From Brachypterus glaber (lineage: Eukaryota; Arthropoda; Insecta; Coleoptera; Kateretidae): DNA of 64,000 bases. Both the position numbers and the translations under genes were made by a program. Location: assembly GCA_958510825.1 (NCBI GenBank), contig OY294049.1:7812001-7876000 (forward strand), in the 5' to 3' direction. Below are positions 36,869 to 45,950 of the stretch, piece after piece; within the stretch, counting starts at the first letter, position 1; every line of letters begins with the position of its first letter. The notes below the pieces were generated by a model. It had not been told where the DNA came from. It was given only the letters and a program-made list of their open reading frames with translations, and searched no databases.

Positions 36869-36886
36869 TTTTTCCTCGGTCGCCAA
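36869..36886 (-). promoter_or_regulatory. Gypsy primer binding site
   Basis: Directly inside the 5' LTR the - strand reads TTGGCGACCGAGGA. The TGG start is what complementarity to a tRNA CCA end requires, and TGGCGACCG resembles sites used by some insect gypsy elements. The tRNA was not identified. Confidence 0.65.
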
Positions 36887-37151
36887 TGAAATACTGCTAC
36901 GAAGTGGTTAAATTAAACAATATAAAAACCTTTTATATATCTATTGATCACTTATTAATATTAGACGGCAGGTACAATATGACTAGAATTATTCGACTGA
37001 GTTCATGTCTGCGGGGCAACAGACGAATGCTGAAGAGGGCTGGTTTGGCAACTGTGTTGGTTTTGTAGCCGTTGATTGTTGTACGTCACTTCCTGGTGGG
37101 AGGTTTGACCATTGACGTTTCCTTCGAATTGTGGCGGGCTGATATATCACA
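36887..37151 (-). repeat. Gypsy 5' LTR
   Basis: 265 bp direct copy of 31866-32130 and, in the - orientation, the promoter-bearing LTR. Flanked on the outside by TATAC (37152-37156). Confidence 0.95.
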
Positions 37152-37323
37152 TATACAATGAGTATTGAGTATTAAAAAATTTAATTATATTGAATTTGTA
37201 AAATATCAATAAAAATTATGTATATGGGAATTTTCATAAAGATGTAATTATACACTCATTTTCTCAGTGTAGCATTGCCGCGATTCCTAAATTCTAGGAT
37301 TGATTAAATATTTTTGTTTGCAG

Positions 37324-37504
37324 GATAACAAAGGAATGGTGAGTGCAGTGCCATCTACGAGGCAAGCTAACCAAGTCTCCATAAATATCTCGGACACAAA
37401 CCAGCAGGCGCAAAGCAATCAAACCTCCACGTCAAACAGAAAATCGAGGTGTAGGCTTAGGTTTCGTAGAACACAGATTATAAACGCCATCGTTTTTGTA
37501 ATAG
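37324..37504 (+). CDS. Lipid phosphate phosphatase exon 2: cytoplasmic tail and start of first membrane helix
   Basis: The exon starts after a TTTTTGTTTGCAG acceptor and ends G|GTAAGT at 37505, giving 60 codons plus one base. It encodes a polar Ser/Thr/Asn/Gln-rich tail (about DNKGMVSAVPSTRQANQ), a basic patch (KSRCRLRFRR) and then INAIVFVI, the beginning of a hydrophobic helix that continues in the next exon. A basic stretch just before the first helix agrees with a cytoplasmic N-terminus, as in the LPP family. The leftover G joins TT of exon 3 to make a Val codon, keeping the helix in frame. The exon sits 170 bp downstream of the gypsy element. Confidence 0.75.
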
Positions 37505-37596
37505 GTAAGTAGATAATTAAGAATAAAAAAATATATATACATATATATGTTATAATATGACCTCGAATATGACTCATAATATTATTATGAGTCACA

Positions 37597-39049
37597 CACG
37601 GTTCCCTGGGCGATTTTAAATAAAAATTTCGTGGACCCCTACATTTTTTGGACTAAAACATACCTGATGACATAAGAAATCGATTTCCATTTGAAAGAAA
37701 ATCGTAAAAGATACACTTTTTTAGAAAGATAAAAAAAACGTTTTTTTGAGTAATAGGGTGTGTCAAAAAATTCCGATTTGCGAAATCAAAAACGCTTTCT
37801 GGCTCAAAAGTTGCTCCTTAGTAAAAAACTGTGGCCACTCAAAAATGAGCCAAATCGATTAATGTTTAGAGGTAGCTCAAAGCACTCAAACTTTGAAAAA
37901 TATCGGTACCTGCTTTTCGGATAAAAAGTGATTGTATATAAAATTAAGGAAATTTTGGAGGGTTTCTTTGGTAATATTTAGAAATAATACCAATTGTGAG
38001 AAAACTAAAAAAATTATATTTCCCCTTCCCTTAAGTTAGAACATAAAAAAATCGCCAATTATTTGAAGATTTTGCGAAAATTTATTGAAAATGGGCATAT
38101 TTAAAAGGACATAGCTTCCTTAGGAATGATTTTTTGACCAAGGTGCATATAAACTTTTTCTGTTTTTAATGTTAAATAACCACTCATTACTAAGATATTT
38201 GTTTTTTTCTTTATATTTTTTATTTTTTTTATTTTTGGTTCTTCATGCGTAAAAATTTACTTTTAAATGCATTTATCTTTAAAACGGTTAAACCTGCGAT
38301 GTTAAACCACAGAAACTTTTTTGTGTATTTTTACATAAAATAGTATTCCAACCAAACAATAAAAAAAAAAAGTACACCGAAAAAAAGTTTTGGGCAAAAA
38401 ACAGAAAATTCACCCGGTTTCTAATCGAAATTAATTTTTTTTTACTCAACTTGTGGAAAAAAATTATGTTTTCTGTATAGTCATGTAGGTTAACATGTAT
38501 ATATGCTTATATACTAATATATAATTTTGCAGATTTTTTATTTAAAACTATTTCTTATGCACTTTTAAAAATTAAATTAAATCTTCAAATAATTGGCGAT
38601 TTTTTCATGTTCTAACTTAAGGGGAGGGGGGGATATAAGTGTTTTAGTTCTTACATTTAGTATTGTTTTTAAATATTACCAAAGAAACCCTCCAAAATTT
38701 CCTCAATTTTTATCGGTATCAGTTTTTATCCGAAAAACAGGTACCGATTTTTTTTTAGGTTTGAGTGCTTTGAGCTACTCTAAACATTTATCGATTTGGC
38801 TCATTTTTAAGTGGCCACTGTTTTTTACTAAGGAGCAACTTTTAAGCTAGAGAGCGTTTTTGATTTTGAAAATCGCGATTTTTTGACACCTTATTATTCA
38901 AAAAAACGTTTTTTATCTATCTAAAAAAGTGTATCTTTTACGATTTTCTTTCAAATGGGAATTGTTTTCTGATGTCATCAGTTATGTTTTAGTCCAGAAA
39001 ATGTAGGGGCCCACGAAATATTTATTTAAAATCGCCCAGGAGAACCGTG
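37597..39049. mobile_element. 1.45-kb fold-back element in phosphatase intron 2
   Basis: Arms 37597-38072 and 38580-39049 are inverted copies (outer CACGGTTCYCTGGGCGATTT). The spacer is about 500 bp of AT-rich sequence. It starts about 90 bp after exon 2. Confidence 0.82.
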
Positions 39050-39770
39050 CACATTTTTCGCTCTTGCAGACGAAATTTTGATTCGAAAATTCTCAGTTAT
39101 TGTTATAGATATTAAGATATTTTTTTTTTTATTGTACAGTTAGAGTTGATTGCAAGCCAGTCATGAGTGGCTAACGTCGTCCTTTTTTTTTAATTTTTGC
39201 TTTAAGTTTTTTATGATTAAAATAACGTAAAATTTACTAATTTTTAAAGTAAAATATATACTTATTATATTTAAAACAAAAATAGAGGAAAGGGCGACCT
39301 TAGCCACTCAAGCAACTCTTTGTTTAAACAATGGTAAAAACCCCATATCGATATCTTTACCGAGAATTTGGGATCACAAAAATCCGTACAAATGCAAAAC
39401 ATATTTTATTTTTTTTTGCATCATGGACAAGAAAATCTTTGTAGACTTTTTCTTACTCGAAAGGAGCCTTAACAAAAAAGAAAATAGTATTAATTGACAT
39501 TTTATTAGATTCATTCGATTTAGTTGTTTATTTCAATACTTTTATATTAATTATAATTACTTATTAATTAAAATGCCTCAAGTGAAATCCTCATCAAACT
39601 TTATTTATTAACAGTACGCGGCTTTTATTTAATAACTCAGGAACCCTTTAGGATGTAGCAACAAGGTTTTGCACATGATCTAATCTTAATAAGGCCTATC
39701 TTCATATGTTATTTTCATCTACTAATTTTAACCAGGGGCGTGTGAAACGAGGGGGCATTACCAGTTTTTT

Positions 39771-40700
39771 GTTCCAAACTTTTTTCTGTGTAACTTTTTT
39801 GTTATTTTATTTTTGGTATATGATTCCTCAGGTCAAAATACATAGATAAGGTACTCTTGCTGTAACACTGTAGGACTAACCGTTTTCGAGCAAAATTAAT
39901 TTGAAGGTGAAATTTCACGGTTTGTGGACGAAAAATTAAATACTAAAACGCTGAAAACCAAAATTTTAACGATGTATATCGAAAATAACAATCAAAAAGT
40001 TTTTTTTAAAGCTACTATGGCCCTTTAAAAATAGTGCATTTTTACGAGACCATAGCTCCCTTAGGACTGATTTTTGGAAGGACCTGTATATGAGTTTTTT
40101 GTCTTAGTTTTTAATGTACATTTAGCCTGCTTCATTAAAATTTCGGATTTCAACATTTTAGTATTTTCCTTCCTCGTACTGTGAAATTTCATGTTCAAAT
40201 TAATTTTTCTCGAAAACGGTAAGTCCTACAGGGCCATTCCAGGGTTTCGAGTGTTTCACTTTTACACATTAAAACTAATGTTATGAATACTTATTGCGCT
40301 AATAGATTGGTACATGTATGCTACAATTATACTAATAAACCAGTTAAAGAAGCTGTTAAAACCTGAAATAAAATTTTAAAAAAATTAAGGAAGGTGTTGG
40401 CAAAATTGGCCGTTTCGGGTGTTTCATTTTTTTGAATAACCCGAAACGGCAAATTTTGCCAATATCTTACTTAACTTTTTTTAAATTTTATTTCGGGCTT
40501 TAACCGTTTGTTTAACTGGTATATTGTAGCTCAATAGGTATTCATAAAATTTAATGTGTAAAAGTGAAACACCCGAAACGCTGGCCCTACAGTGTTACAA
40601 CAAGAGTACCTTTTTATGTATTTTGACCTGAGGAATCATATACCAAAAATAAAATTTCAAAAAAGTTACACAGACAAAAGTTTGGGTCAAAAAACTGATA
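39771..40700. mobile_element. Fold-back element interrupted by a second element
   Basis: Arms pair 39771-39915 (CAGTTTTTTG..TCTGTGTAAC) with about 40186-40231 plus 40587-40700. The right arm is split by the 355-bp insertion at 40232-40586. Confidence 0.7.
40232..40586. mobile_element. 355-bp palindromic MITE with GGCCA termini
   Basis: Ends GGCCATTCCAGGGTTTCGAG and CCGAAACGCTGGCC are inverted. CTACAG stands on both sides as a probable duplication. The middle is again palindromic (GGCAAAATTGGCCGTTTCGGG against CCCGAAACGGCAAATTTTGCC). Confidence 0.75.
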
Positions 40701-40725
40701 AAGGGGAGAAGCTCCCATTTTTAGA

Positions 40726-40862
40726 CATCCCTGCTGAAAATGACGGGTCTGGGCGGGTATAAATGGTCCATAAACCAGACTTGAGCGGATGAAATTCACC
40801 CGCTCAAGTCCGGCCTTTGCTACATTTATACCCGCGCAGACCCGTCATTTTCAATAGGGATG
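40726..40862. mobile_element. 137-bp palindromic MITE, copy 1
   Basis: Almost wholly self-complementary: CCCTGCTGAAAATGACGGGT against ACCCGTCATTTTCAATAGGG, with a centre near GAAATTCACC. A second copy is at 54096-54230. Confidence 0.85.
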
Positions 40863-41519
40863 TTTATAGGAACTTTTTGTCATATTTTCTGATGCAGAAT
40901 CACCCTATTTCAAATACACCGTGTATACATATATTTAATTATAATAATATTAAATATATGTTTATATAAACTATATATTATATAACTTCATTATAGTTAA
41001 TTATAATTATATCCTAGGTGACGTTCATGCCATGATATTTTCCAGAATTTAATCTATAGGTATATGCTAAATACATTTACTAAATACTTATTATCCTTGT
41101 ATAAAATAAATTTATAATTAAAAAATTGAACTTTGCACTACACGCGATGATTTTAGACAAGGTAATTAAGTTTTCAATTAAATTAGGTATTACTAATAAA
41201 CGGATTTATTTAAATTTTTATTATTCAAAATTTAATCACCACTGTTTTGATTTGTAATCATCCCGTTAGGAATTTTTGAATTTTTTACCATGATGTATGA
41301 CTCATTGGTAAAATTTAATATTTATATTCATACCTATATATTATTTTTTGTATAATATTGTACTGTTAAAAAAAAGTTAATGTGAGTGCTTATGCTAATA
41401 TAGACTTGAACGAAACGAAAAAATATTATGTTTAAAAACACAAACTTCTTCTTCTTCAAAATTGTTGGTGTTGGACTAATCCTTTTCACCAGATACAGAA
41501 CACAAACTTAAGTTTGTTT

Positions 41520-41847
41520 CCCTGATAACACACTTCATTCTAAGAAGGTTTTTTAATCGTTCCCTTGAAAAGGTTCTTAGCATAATGCTGTAAACATGCT
41601 AAGCATGTTCTTAAAAGGTGCACTGCTTTAGTAGTATAAGTGCTTCTAATATAAACATTCTTAGCATGATTAGAGTATTTGATGCAGAGGCTTATAAGAA
41701 GCTTCTTAGAAACTTCCAGCGCGATTAAAACAGTGTCCTTTTGCATTTCTTTAATCGTTCTCAGAATATCCTGAGCAAAATAACCTGCTGTCCTTCCAGC
41801 TATTTATTTTAAGAATCTTCTTAGAAGTTTTTTTTGTGCTATCAGGG
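41520..41847. mobile_element. MITE with CCCTGATAACACA termini
   Basis: Left CCCTGATAACACA and right TGTGCTATCAGGG are inverted, 328 bp apart, flanked by TTT on both sides. The interior repeats TTCTTAG/CTAAGAA-type words in both orientations. Confidence 0.75.
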
Positions 41848-41849
41848 TT

Positions 41850-42756
41850 TTAGATTAATTTAGGCGTAGAAATGTCTAACTCTTCCAAGAACCCAAACAT
41901 ATTTATTTTTACCTTCACGTCCCTTTTCGCATGACCACTCAAATTTTATCCATTTTTAATTTTTAACCATTAATAGGCTTTAAAAACTAAATTTTCTATT
42001 ACGGCATTTTTTATCGGTAAAATTTATTTTATAGTGGAAAAAGTACTGCTTACGCTTAAAAGTTACTTTTGTTTATTTTCATCTATTTCTATTTTTTTAT
42101 TCATTATTTAACAATGATTGACACAATAAAATGTTTTGGATATTATGAAAATTTTTCTTATTTAATGCTGATTCAGGCAGAATTATCACTAACTAAAATA
42201 AGCCGTTCCGTAGTTTCTATTTTTTTGTTCTCTATTCAATATTTCCATCTTTAAAGGGTCGTATCTCCCTTGGGGCTTACTTTCGGTCGTATGTTCCTTT
42301 ATTGGTTTTTCATGTGTTGTGATGTAGAATCACTTCCTATTTTATCTACCAAAAGACTGCAAAAACCGTGTATGTATAATATTTGGCAAAACTAAAGAAA
42401 ATAAACATTTAAATTGTTGCATTGTTTTATCATAACATGTTTATCTTAGGTTATAGAATCGCATTGTTTTTTATTATTTTGAAAAAATATGAGATTTTGT
42501 TGTTTAATTTAGTATTATGAGGGTTTGTTTATAAGTAGTTAAAGCGTAATCAATATTTTAGGTGATGAACACATTTCTATATGCGGCTGAATATGAAAAT
42601 CAACCGATTTTATCTGTGTAAGTCAATATAAAAAGTCAAAATTTAACGTCCGAAGAAAGCTTTCAGTATTCAACAAATCTTTTTTGAGGAAGTTAAAATG
42701 GTACCTTTAAAGTTTATTTCAATATTCAGTATACAAAATATTAAAAAAAATATACT
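41850..42756. other. Intron 2 sequence, no gene seen
   Basis: AT-rich. It includes the dispersed piece at 42260-42370 shared with about 10540-10650. Confidence 0.5.
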
Positions 42757-42969
42757 ACATATTATGATAAAAGTTTGGAACTTTTAACCTTATTAAATCG
42801 GTATCTTTTGGGACACCAATTCATCTTGCAAGATGATCATAAACCCATTAACATATTTTCTACTAGTAACTGCGCAATTCCAAGACTGACCAACTCAGTC
42901 ATTTCCCTCAATTCTTTATTTTTGAGTAGTATTTTGCCTACACATAGATACTATATCTGTACGATTTAG
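42757..42969 (+). pseudogene. Degenerate gypsy-like RNase H remnant
   Basis: The frame ELLTLLNRYLLGHQFILQDDHKPINIFSTSNCAIPRLTNSVISLNSLFLSSILPTHRYYI follows the RNase H pattern of gypsy elements (FRQYLYGRKFTLVTDHKPL..IF.....IP....RLQRW...L....YEI). The TDHKPL motif survives as DDHKPI. Nothing else of the element is recognisable nearby. Confidence 0.45.
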
Positions 42970-43108
42970 TAATAAATGTTAAACCTTTATCTTTGTAGTC
43001 TTGGAGATATCCGGTTTTGAATTTTTTAAAATGTCGCCAAAATATCCTATTATAAGGATAGACATTTTTAATTTTAAACAAAATTATAAAAATATTAATT
43101 TATTATTG

Positions 43109-43227
43109 CATCAATCTATTTTCTAATCATCGTGCAGAGTGATATTGGTAGACTGACAGTTTCGGGCTGCTGGCCCTCGTCAGTACCAAGAGTCATCTCT
43201 GTACGATGATTAGAAAAAAGATTGATG
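43109..43227. mobile_element. 119-bp MITE in phosphatase intron 2
   Basis: Ends CATCAATCTATTTTCTAATC and GATTAGAAAAAAGATTGATG are inverted. The centre reads CTGACGAGGGCCAGCAGCCC on the - strand, a word like those near termini of some insect retroelements. It lies 105 bp upstream of exon 3. Confidence 0.7.
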
Positions 43228-43332
43228 AAATAACAAATTCTATTATAAGTTTTGTCATAAAATATTTGTTGGAAATTACATGATTCAGTTTTATAGTATG
43301 ACAAATTTAACGATAGTTTTCTTTCTTTTCAG

Positions 43333-43814
43333 TTATACCATTGTTGTATCTCCTAGAATATGGGTATATACCAGGTTACAAACTCGGATTTCGGTGCAAC
43401 GATCCAAATATTTCCCACAAGTTTAGAGGAGACACAATATCTCCCATAGTTTTGCTCGTAACCTCGTTGCTTATGCCTCTATTAGTTATCTTACTAGTAG
43501 AAATTATGATAAACAGATCGATTAAAAAAGTCAAAATTGGAGAATTTTGGCTGTATTACAAAGAATGCCTGATAGGTACAACTGTGGTTCTATTGGTCAC
43601 AGAGATAATAAAAATCATTATAGGAGAACCTAGGCCACATTTTTTGGAAGTTTGTGGCCCGAAGGAGAACGAAAACTGCCAGAATGGAACTTATATATAC
43701 TCCTACACTTGTACGAATCCAACAGGATACAAAAGTTATTTTGTGATTGATACAGCTAGATCATTTCCATCAGGACATTCCTCCATTTCAGTATTTGTGG
43801 CCTTGTATTGTGCA
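43333..43814 (+). CDS. Lipid phosphate phosphatase exon 3: PAP2 catalytic motifs 1 and 2
   Basis: The exon begins after TTCTTTTCAG and ends GCA|GTAAGT at 43815. It completes membrane helix 1 (VIPLLYLLEYG), has helix 2 (SPIVLLVTSLLMPLLVILLVEI) and helix 3 (IGTTVVLLVTEIIKIIIG), then catalytic motif 1 KIIIGEPRP (K-X6-RP) and, after an extracellular loop, motif 2 PSGH. The RCNDPNI...DTI segment after helix 1 is typical of mammalian LPP and insect Wunen proteins. The loop carries an N-glycosylation sequon (NGT) flanked by cysteines, as in LPPs. These enzymes dephosphorylate phosphatidic acid, lysophosphatidic acid and sphingosine-1-phosphate with the active site facing outside or the lumen; Drosophila Wunens act in germ-cell guidance. 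Which paralogue this is (wun, wun2, laza or another) cannot be told. Confidence 0.92.
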
Positions 43815-43984
43815 GTAAGTATAATTTAGATTTTGATTTGAGTTAAAATAAACCGCACGACAAAAAGGATCTTAAGACCATTTGATTGATAACGACAAAA
43901 AAGTATTTATCACAATAAAAAAAGGAATCGAACGACATAAAAGGCAAATAAACTACAAAAAAAGGTATTCCCACGAAAAAAATA

Positions 43985-44662
43985 CGAGGGGCTGACCGCG
44001 TCTGAAATTTGTACAAAAGAGTTCCTTTTTGTAAAGAGTTCTTTCGAGTTCCTCCGGAGTTCCTCAGAGTTCCTCCAGAGTTCCTTGGGAGTTCCTCCTG
44101 TGTTCCTTATAAAAAATGGCGCCCCCGATCACAAGAAAAAAGCTGTGTCCCTGACAGTTTCTACCAAACTTGGCGCCTCTTCAACACAAAAATTGGCGCC
44201 CCAAAAGATTGCCTTCAGGAAAAAAAGCTTTGTCCCTGGCGGTTTCTACCAAACTTGGCGCCCCAAGATTATATCAGGAAAAAAAAAGCTTTGTCCCTGA
44301 CGGTTTCTACTAAACTTGGCGCCCTTCAAAAAAAAAAAAAAAATTGGCGCCCAAGGTAGGATGTTTTGTAAAGTGTTTGTAACGGCTCATCTAGTTTGAA
44401 CATAAGAACGTTAATCCACATGGGTGGGTAATAAATAATAATTGTTTCTCACCGCGTCTGAAATTTGTACAAAAGAATTCCTTTTTGCAAAGAATTCCTC
44501 CATTTTGCAAAGAGTTCCTCCATTTTGTAAAGAGTTCCTCCTTTTTGCAAAGAGTTCCTCGGAGTTCCTCCAGAGTTCGTCGGAGTTCCTCCTGAGTTCC
44601 TCCAGAGTTCCTCCTGAGTTCGTTTGGCTTGTACAAAAGATTTCCTCGCGGTCAGCCCCTCG
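43985..44662. mobile_element. 678-bp hAT-like element with minisatellite interior, in phosphatase intron 3
   Basis: Perfect 16-bp inverted ends CGAGGGGCTGACCGCG and an 8-bp duplication AAAAAATA on both sides (43977-43984 and 44663-44670). The interior has two blocks of GAGTTCCTCC-type short repeats (44026-44105 and 44470-44640) around three roughly 80-bp copies of an ACCAAACTTGGCGCC unit. No transposase. Confidence 0.88.
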
Positions 44663-44784
44663 AAAAAATAGGTATTTGCACGACAGAATAGGTATTTTCA
44701 ATTTTTCGTTTTACAAAAAACGATCTTTTTTTTTAAATGTAAGTTTTTAATTTTTTTTTTAAATAATTTTTTTGTATTTGGGAA

Positions 44785-44850
44785 AATGCAATATACCATT
44801 TACTCTGAATAATATATAATGGAATGCGTAGCCTTACATATCTTGACGAC
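44785..44850 (+). repeat. 66-bp dispersed motif, copy at 44.8 kb
   Basis: Matches 24361-24427 with a few changes. It sits in phosphatase intron 3, about 105 bp before the last exon. Confidence 0.75.
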
Positions 44851-44955
44851 TTCTTATATTATTAAATTAACTTTCGCTGTATATAATAGTTTTGAATTTT
44901 TTCTTAGTTGAATAATAAAGGCCACTTTTAGAAGTAATATTACTTTTTTTTTCAG

Positions 44956-45255
44956 TATGTGGTACAAACCAGACTTTCAGCAGAGCTAACAGGGAGACTG
45001 TTCAAATTATTAATGGTAACTTTGTGCCTTGTTTGGGGATTTTACTGCTCTTTGTCTCGCATTTTAGACCACAGACATCACTGGTGGGACGTACTAGCAG
45101 GAATGACGCTGGGTTCCTTATTTGCTATTTATAGTTTAAATATTTTGCACAAAAAACTTAAGCAAAAAGGAGTAGATAATGTTCCTAGAATGTCAACATC
45201 AACAACCACGTTGTTGGATGTGAAAAATAAGGATGCTACAAGTGTAATAATCTAG
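44956..45255 (+). CDS. Lipid phosphate phosphatase last exon: PAP2 motif 3 and C-terminus
   Basis: After a T-run plus CAG acceptor the frame continues in phase 0 as YVVQTRLSAELTGRL, completing helix 4 (SSISVFVALYCA from exon 3), then helix 5 (LFKLLMVTLCLVWGFYC), catalytic motif 3 SRILDHRHHWWD (S-R-X5-H-X3-D, nucleophile His at the first H of HHW) and helix 6 (VLAGMTLGSLFAIYSL). A polar C-terminal tail of about 40 residues ends in SVII at a TAG stop (45253-45255). All residues needed for PAP2 phosphatase chemistry are present, so the enzyme should be active. The terminal SVII could be a PDZ ligand; that is inference. Confidence 0.92.
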   Translation, partial: YVVQTRLSAELTGRLFKLLMVTLCLVWGFYCSLSRILDHRHHWWDVLAGMTLGSLFAIYSLNILHKKLKQKGVDNVPRMSTSTTTLLDVKNKDATSVII

Positions 45256-45279
45256 TTAAAAAAAATGAAAAAATGTAAG

Positions 45280-45458
45280 AATAAAATAATTCTTACAATT
45301 TTTTATTAATTTGATTAAAATTTAATCGAAAGTATTAATTTAAACCAAGCTTTATTTATTTGTGTTTGTATATATTTGTATTTTTAGGTTTAAAACAATA
45401 TATTATTTAAGAAGTAAAAAATGTCTTATTTAACTTTGTTAATCGCGTTTGAAATAAA
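45280..45458 (+). terminator. 3' UTR poly(A) signals of the lipid phosphate phosphatase gene
   Basis: Canonical AATAAA hexamers occur at 45280-45285 and 45453-45458, 25 and 198 bases after the stop codon. The second is followed by TATTTA and an A-run near 45475. Either could direct 3' end formation. Confidence 0.55.
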
Positions 45459-45623
45459 ATATACAGTTTGTATTTAAAAAAAAAAGTTAGTTAGCAAAAC
45501 CACCACTGGCGGCAGCAGTCTTTGACTTTGATGACAGCCATACTTCAAACTTGTTTATTTATTATGTAAACAGGTGGTTGACCCGAGATTCTGTGCAAAA
45601 ACCTTGTGTGAAATTGATTAAAA

Positions 45624-45748
45624 ATGGTTGAAGAAGAATATATGGTTTATACACCTACAAATCTCTCCGAAATTGCAAATGATACATTAGACAAGTTACC
45701 ATCGAAATCGCAGGGTGATTCACCTAACAGAAATCAGTCGTATTCCCA
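45624..45748 (+). CDS. Possible 5' coding exon of an unknown gene, running into a transposon end
   Basis: An ATG in a good context (AAAAATGG) opens a frame reading MVEEEYMVYTPTNLSEIAND and on to about NRNQSYSQ, 42 residues, acidic and non-repetitive, unlike the low-complexity frames nearby. From 45745 the sequence becomes a CCCAGACAGCACA transposon end and the frame stops at a TGA at 45762. A weak GGGTGATT donor lies at 45716. The 140 bases upstream are less AT-rich than average and would suit a promoter or 5' UTR. I do not recognise the protein. It begins about 370 bp after the phosphatase stop codon on the same strand. Confidence 0.3.
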
Positions 45749-45950
45749 GACAGCACAAAGATGACTTAAAGATATCTTAAAGATGTCGTAGCTCGTCATT
45801 CAAGACGTCGTAAGAACGTCGGTTTTCACTGTATGTGCATCTTAAAGATGTCTTAACGACGTCGTATGTTACAAAAGGTAACGTCTTTAAGATATCTTTT
45901 TTAAGACGCCTCACTGACGACTTGCACAGGCGAGTTTACAACATAATACC
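45745..45950. mobile_element. One end of a CCCAGACAGCACA element
   Basis: The sequence starts CCCAGACAGCACAAAGATG and repeats TCTTAAAGATGTC/GACGTCGT words in both orientations up to about 45910, in the style of the other CCC-ended elements here. No matching right end was found, so the extent is uncertain. Confidence 0.5.

Larger units (their letters stand above)
31866..37151 (-). mobile_element. Complete Ty3/gypsy LTR retrotransposon
   Basis: The element is 5286 bp. It has 265-bp direct LTRs (31866-32130 and 36887-37151) beginning TG and ending CA, flanked by the 5-bp duplication TATAC (31861-31865 and 37152-37156). Inside are a primer-binding-site candidate, a single gag-pol frame of 1413 aa and a polypurine tract. 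There is no env. The LTRs differ at one position that I can see (near base 10), so the insertion is young. It is antisense to the phosphatase gene and ends 170 bp before its exon 2. Confidence 0.96.
8705..45255 (+). other. Lipid phosphate phosphatase (PAP2/wunen-type) gene locus, exon model
   Basis: Four exons can be chained: 8705-8779, 37324-37504, 43333-43814 and 44956-45255. Phases at each junction agree (0; one base then two; 0), all donors read GTAAGT and the acceptors end in CAG after a pyrimidine run. The spliced protein would be about 345 aa, a normal length for the LPP/wunen family, with six hydrophobic segments. Introns are about 28.5 kb, 5.8 kb and 1.1 kb and are filled with transposable elements. 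The last three exons are well supported; the first exon is a weaker choice and 18205-18297 is an alternative. Two poly(A) signals follow the stop. Confidence 0.8.

Noticed and set aside
44009..44359. 116-aa and 71-aa frames over the hAT-like element
   Set aside because: They translate short tandem repeats and contain no conserved domain.
43985..44662. Repeated units considered as a CRISPR-like array
   Set aside because: Units are adjacent and diverged, without unique spacers, and the host is clearly eukaryotic.
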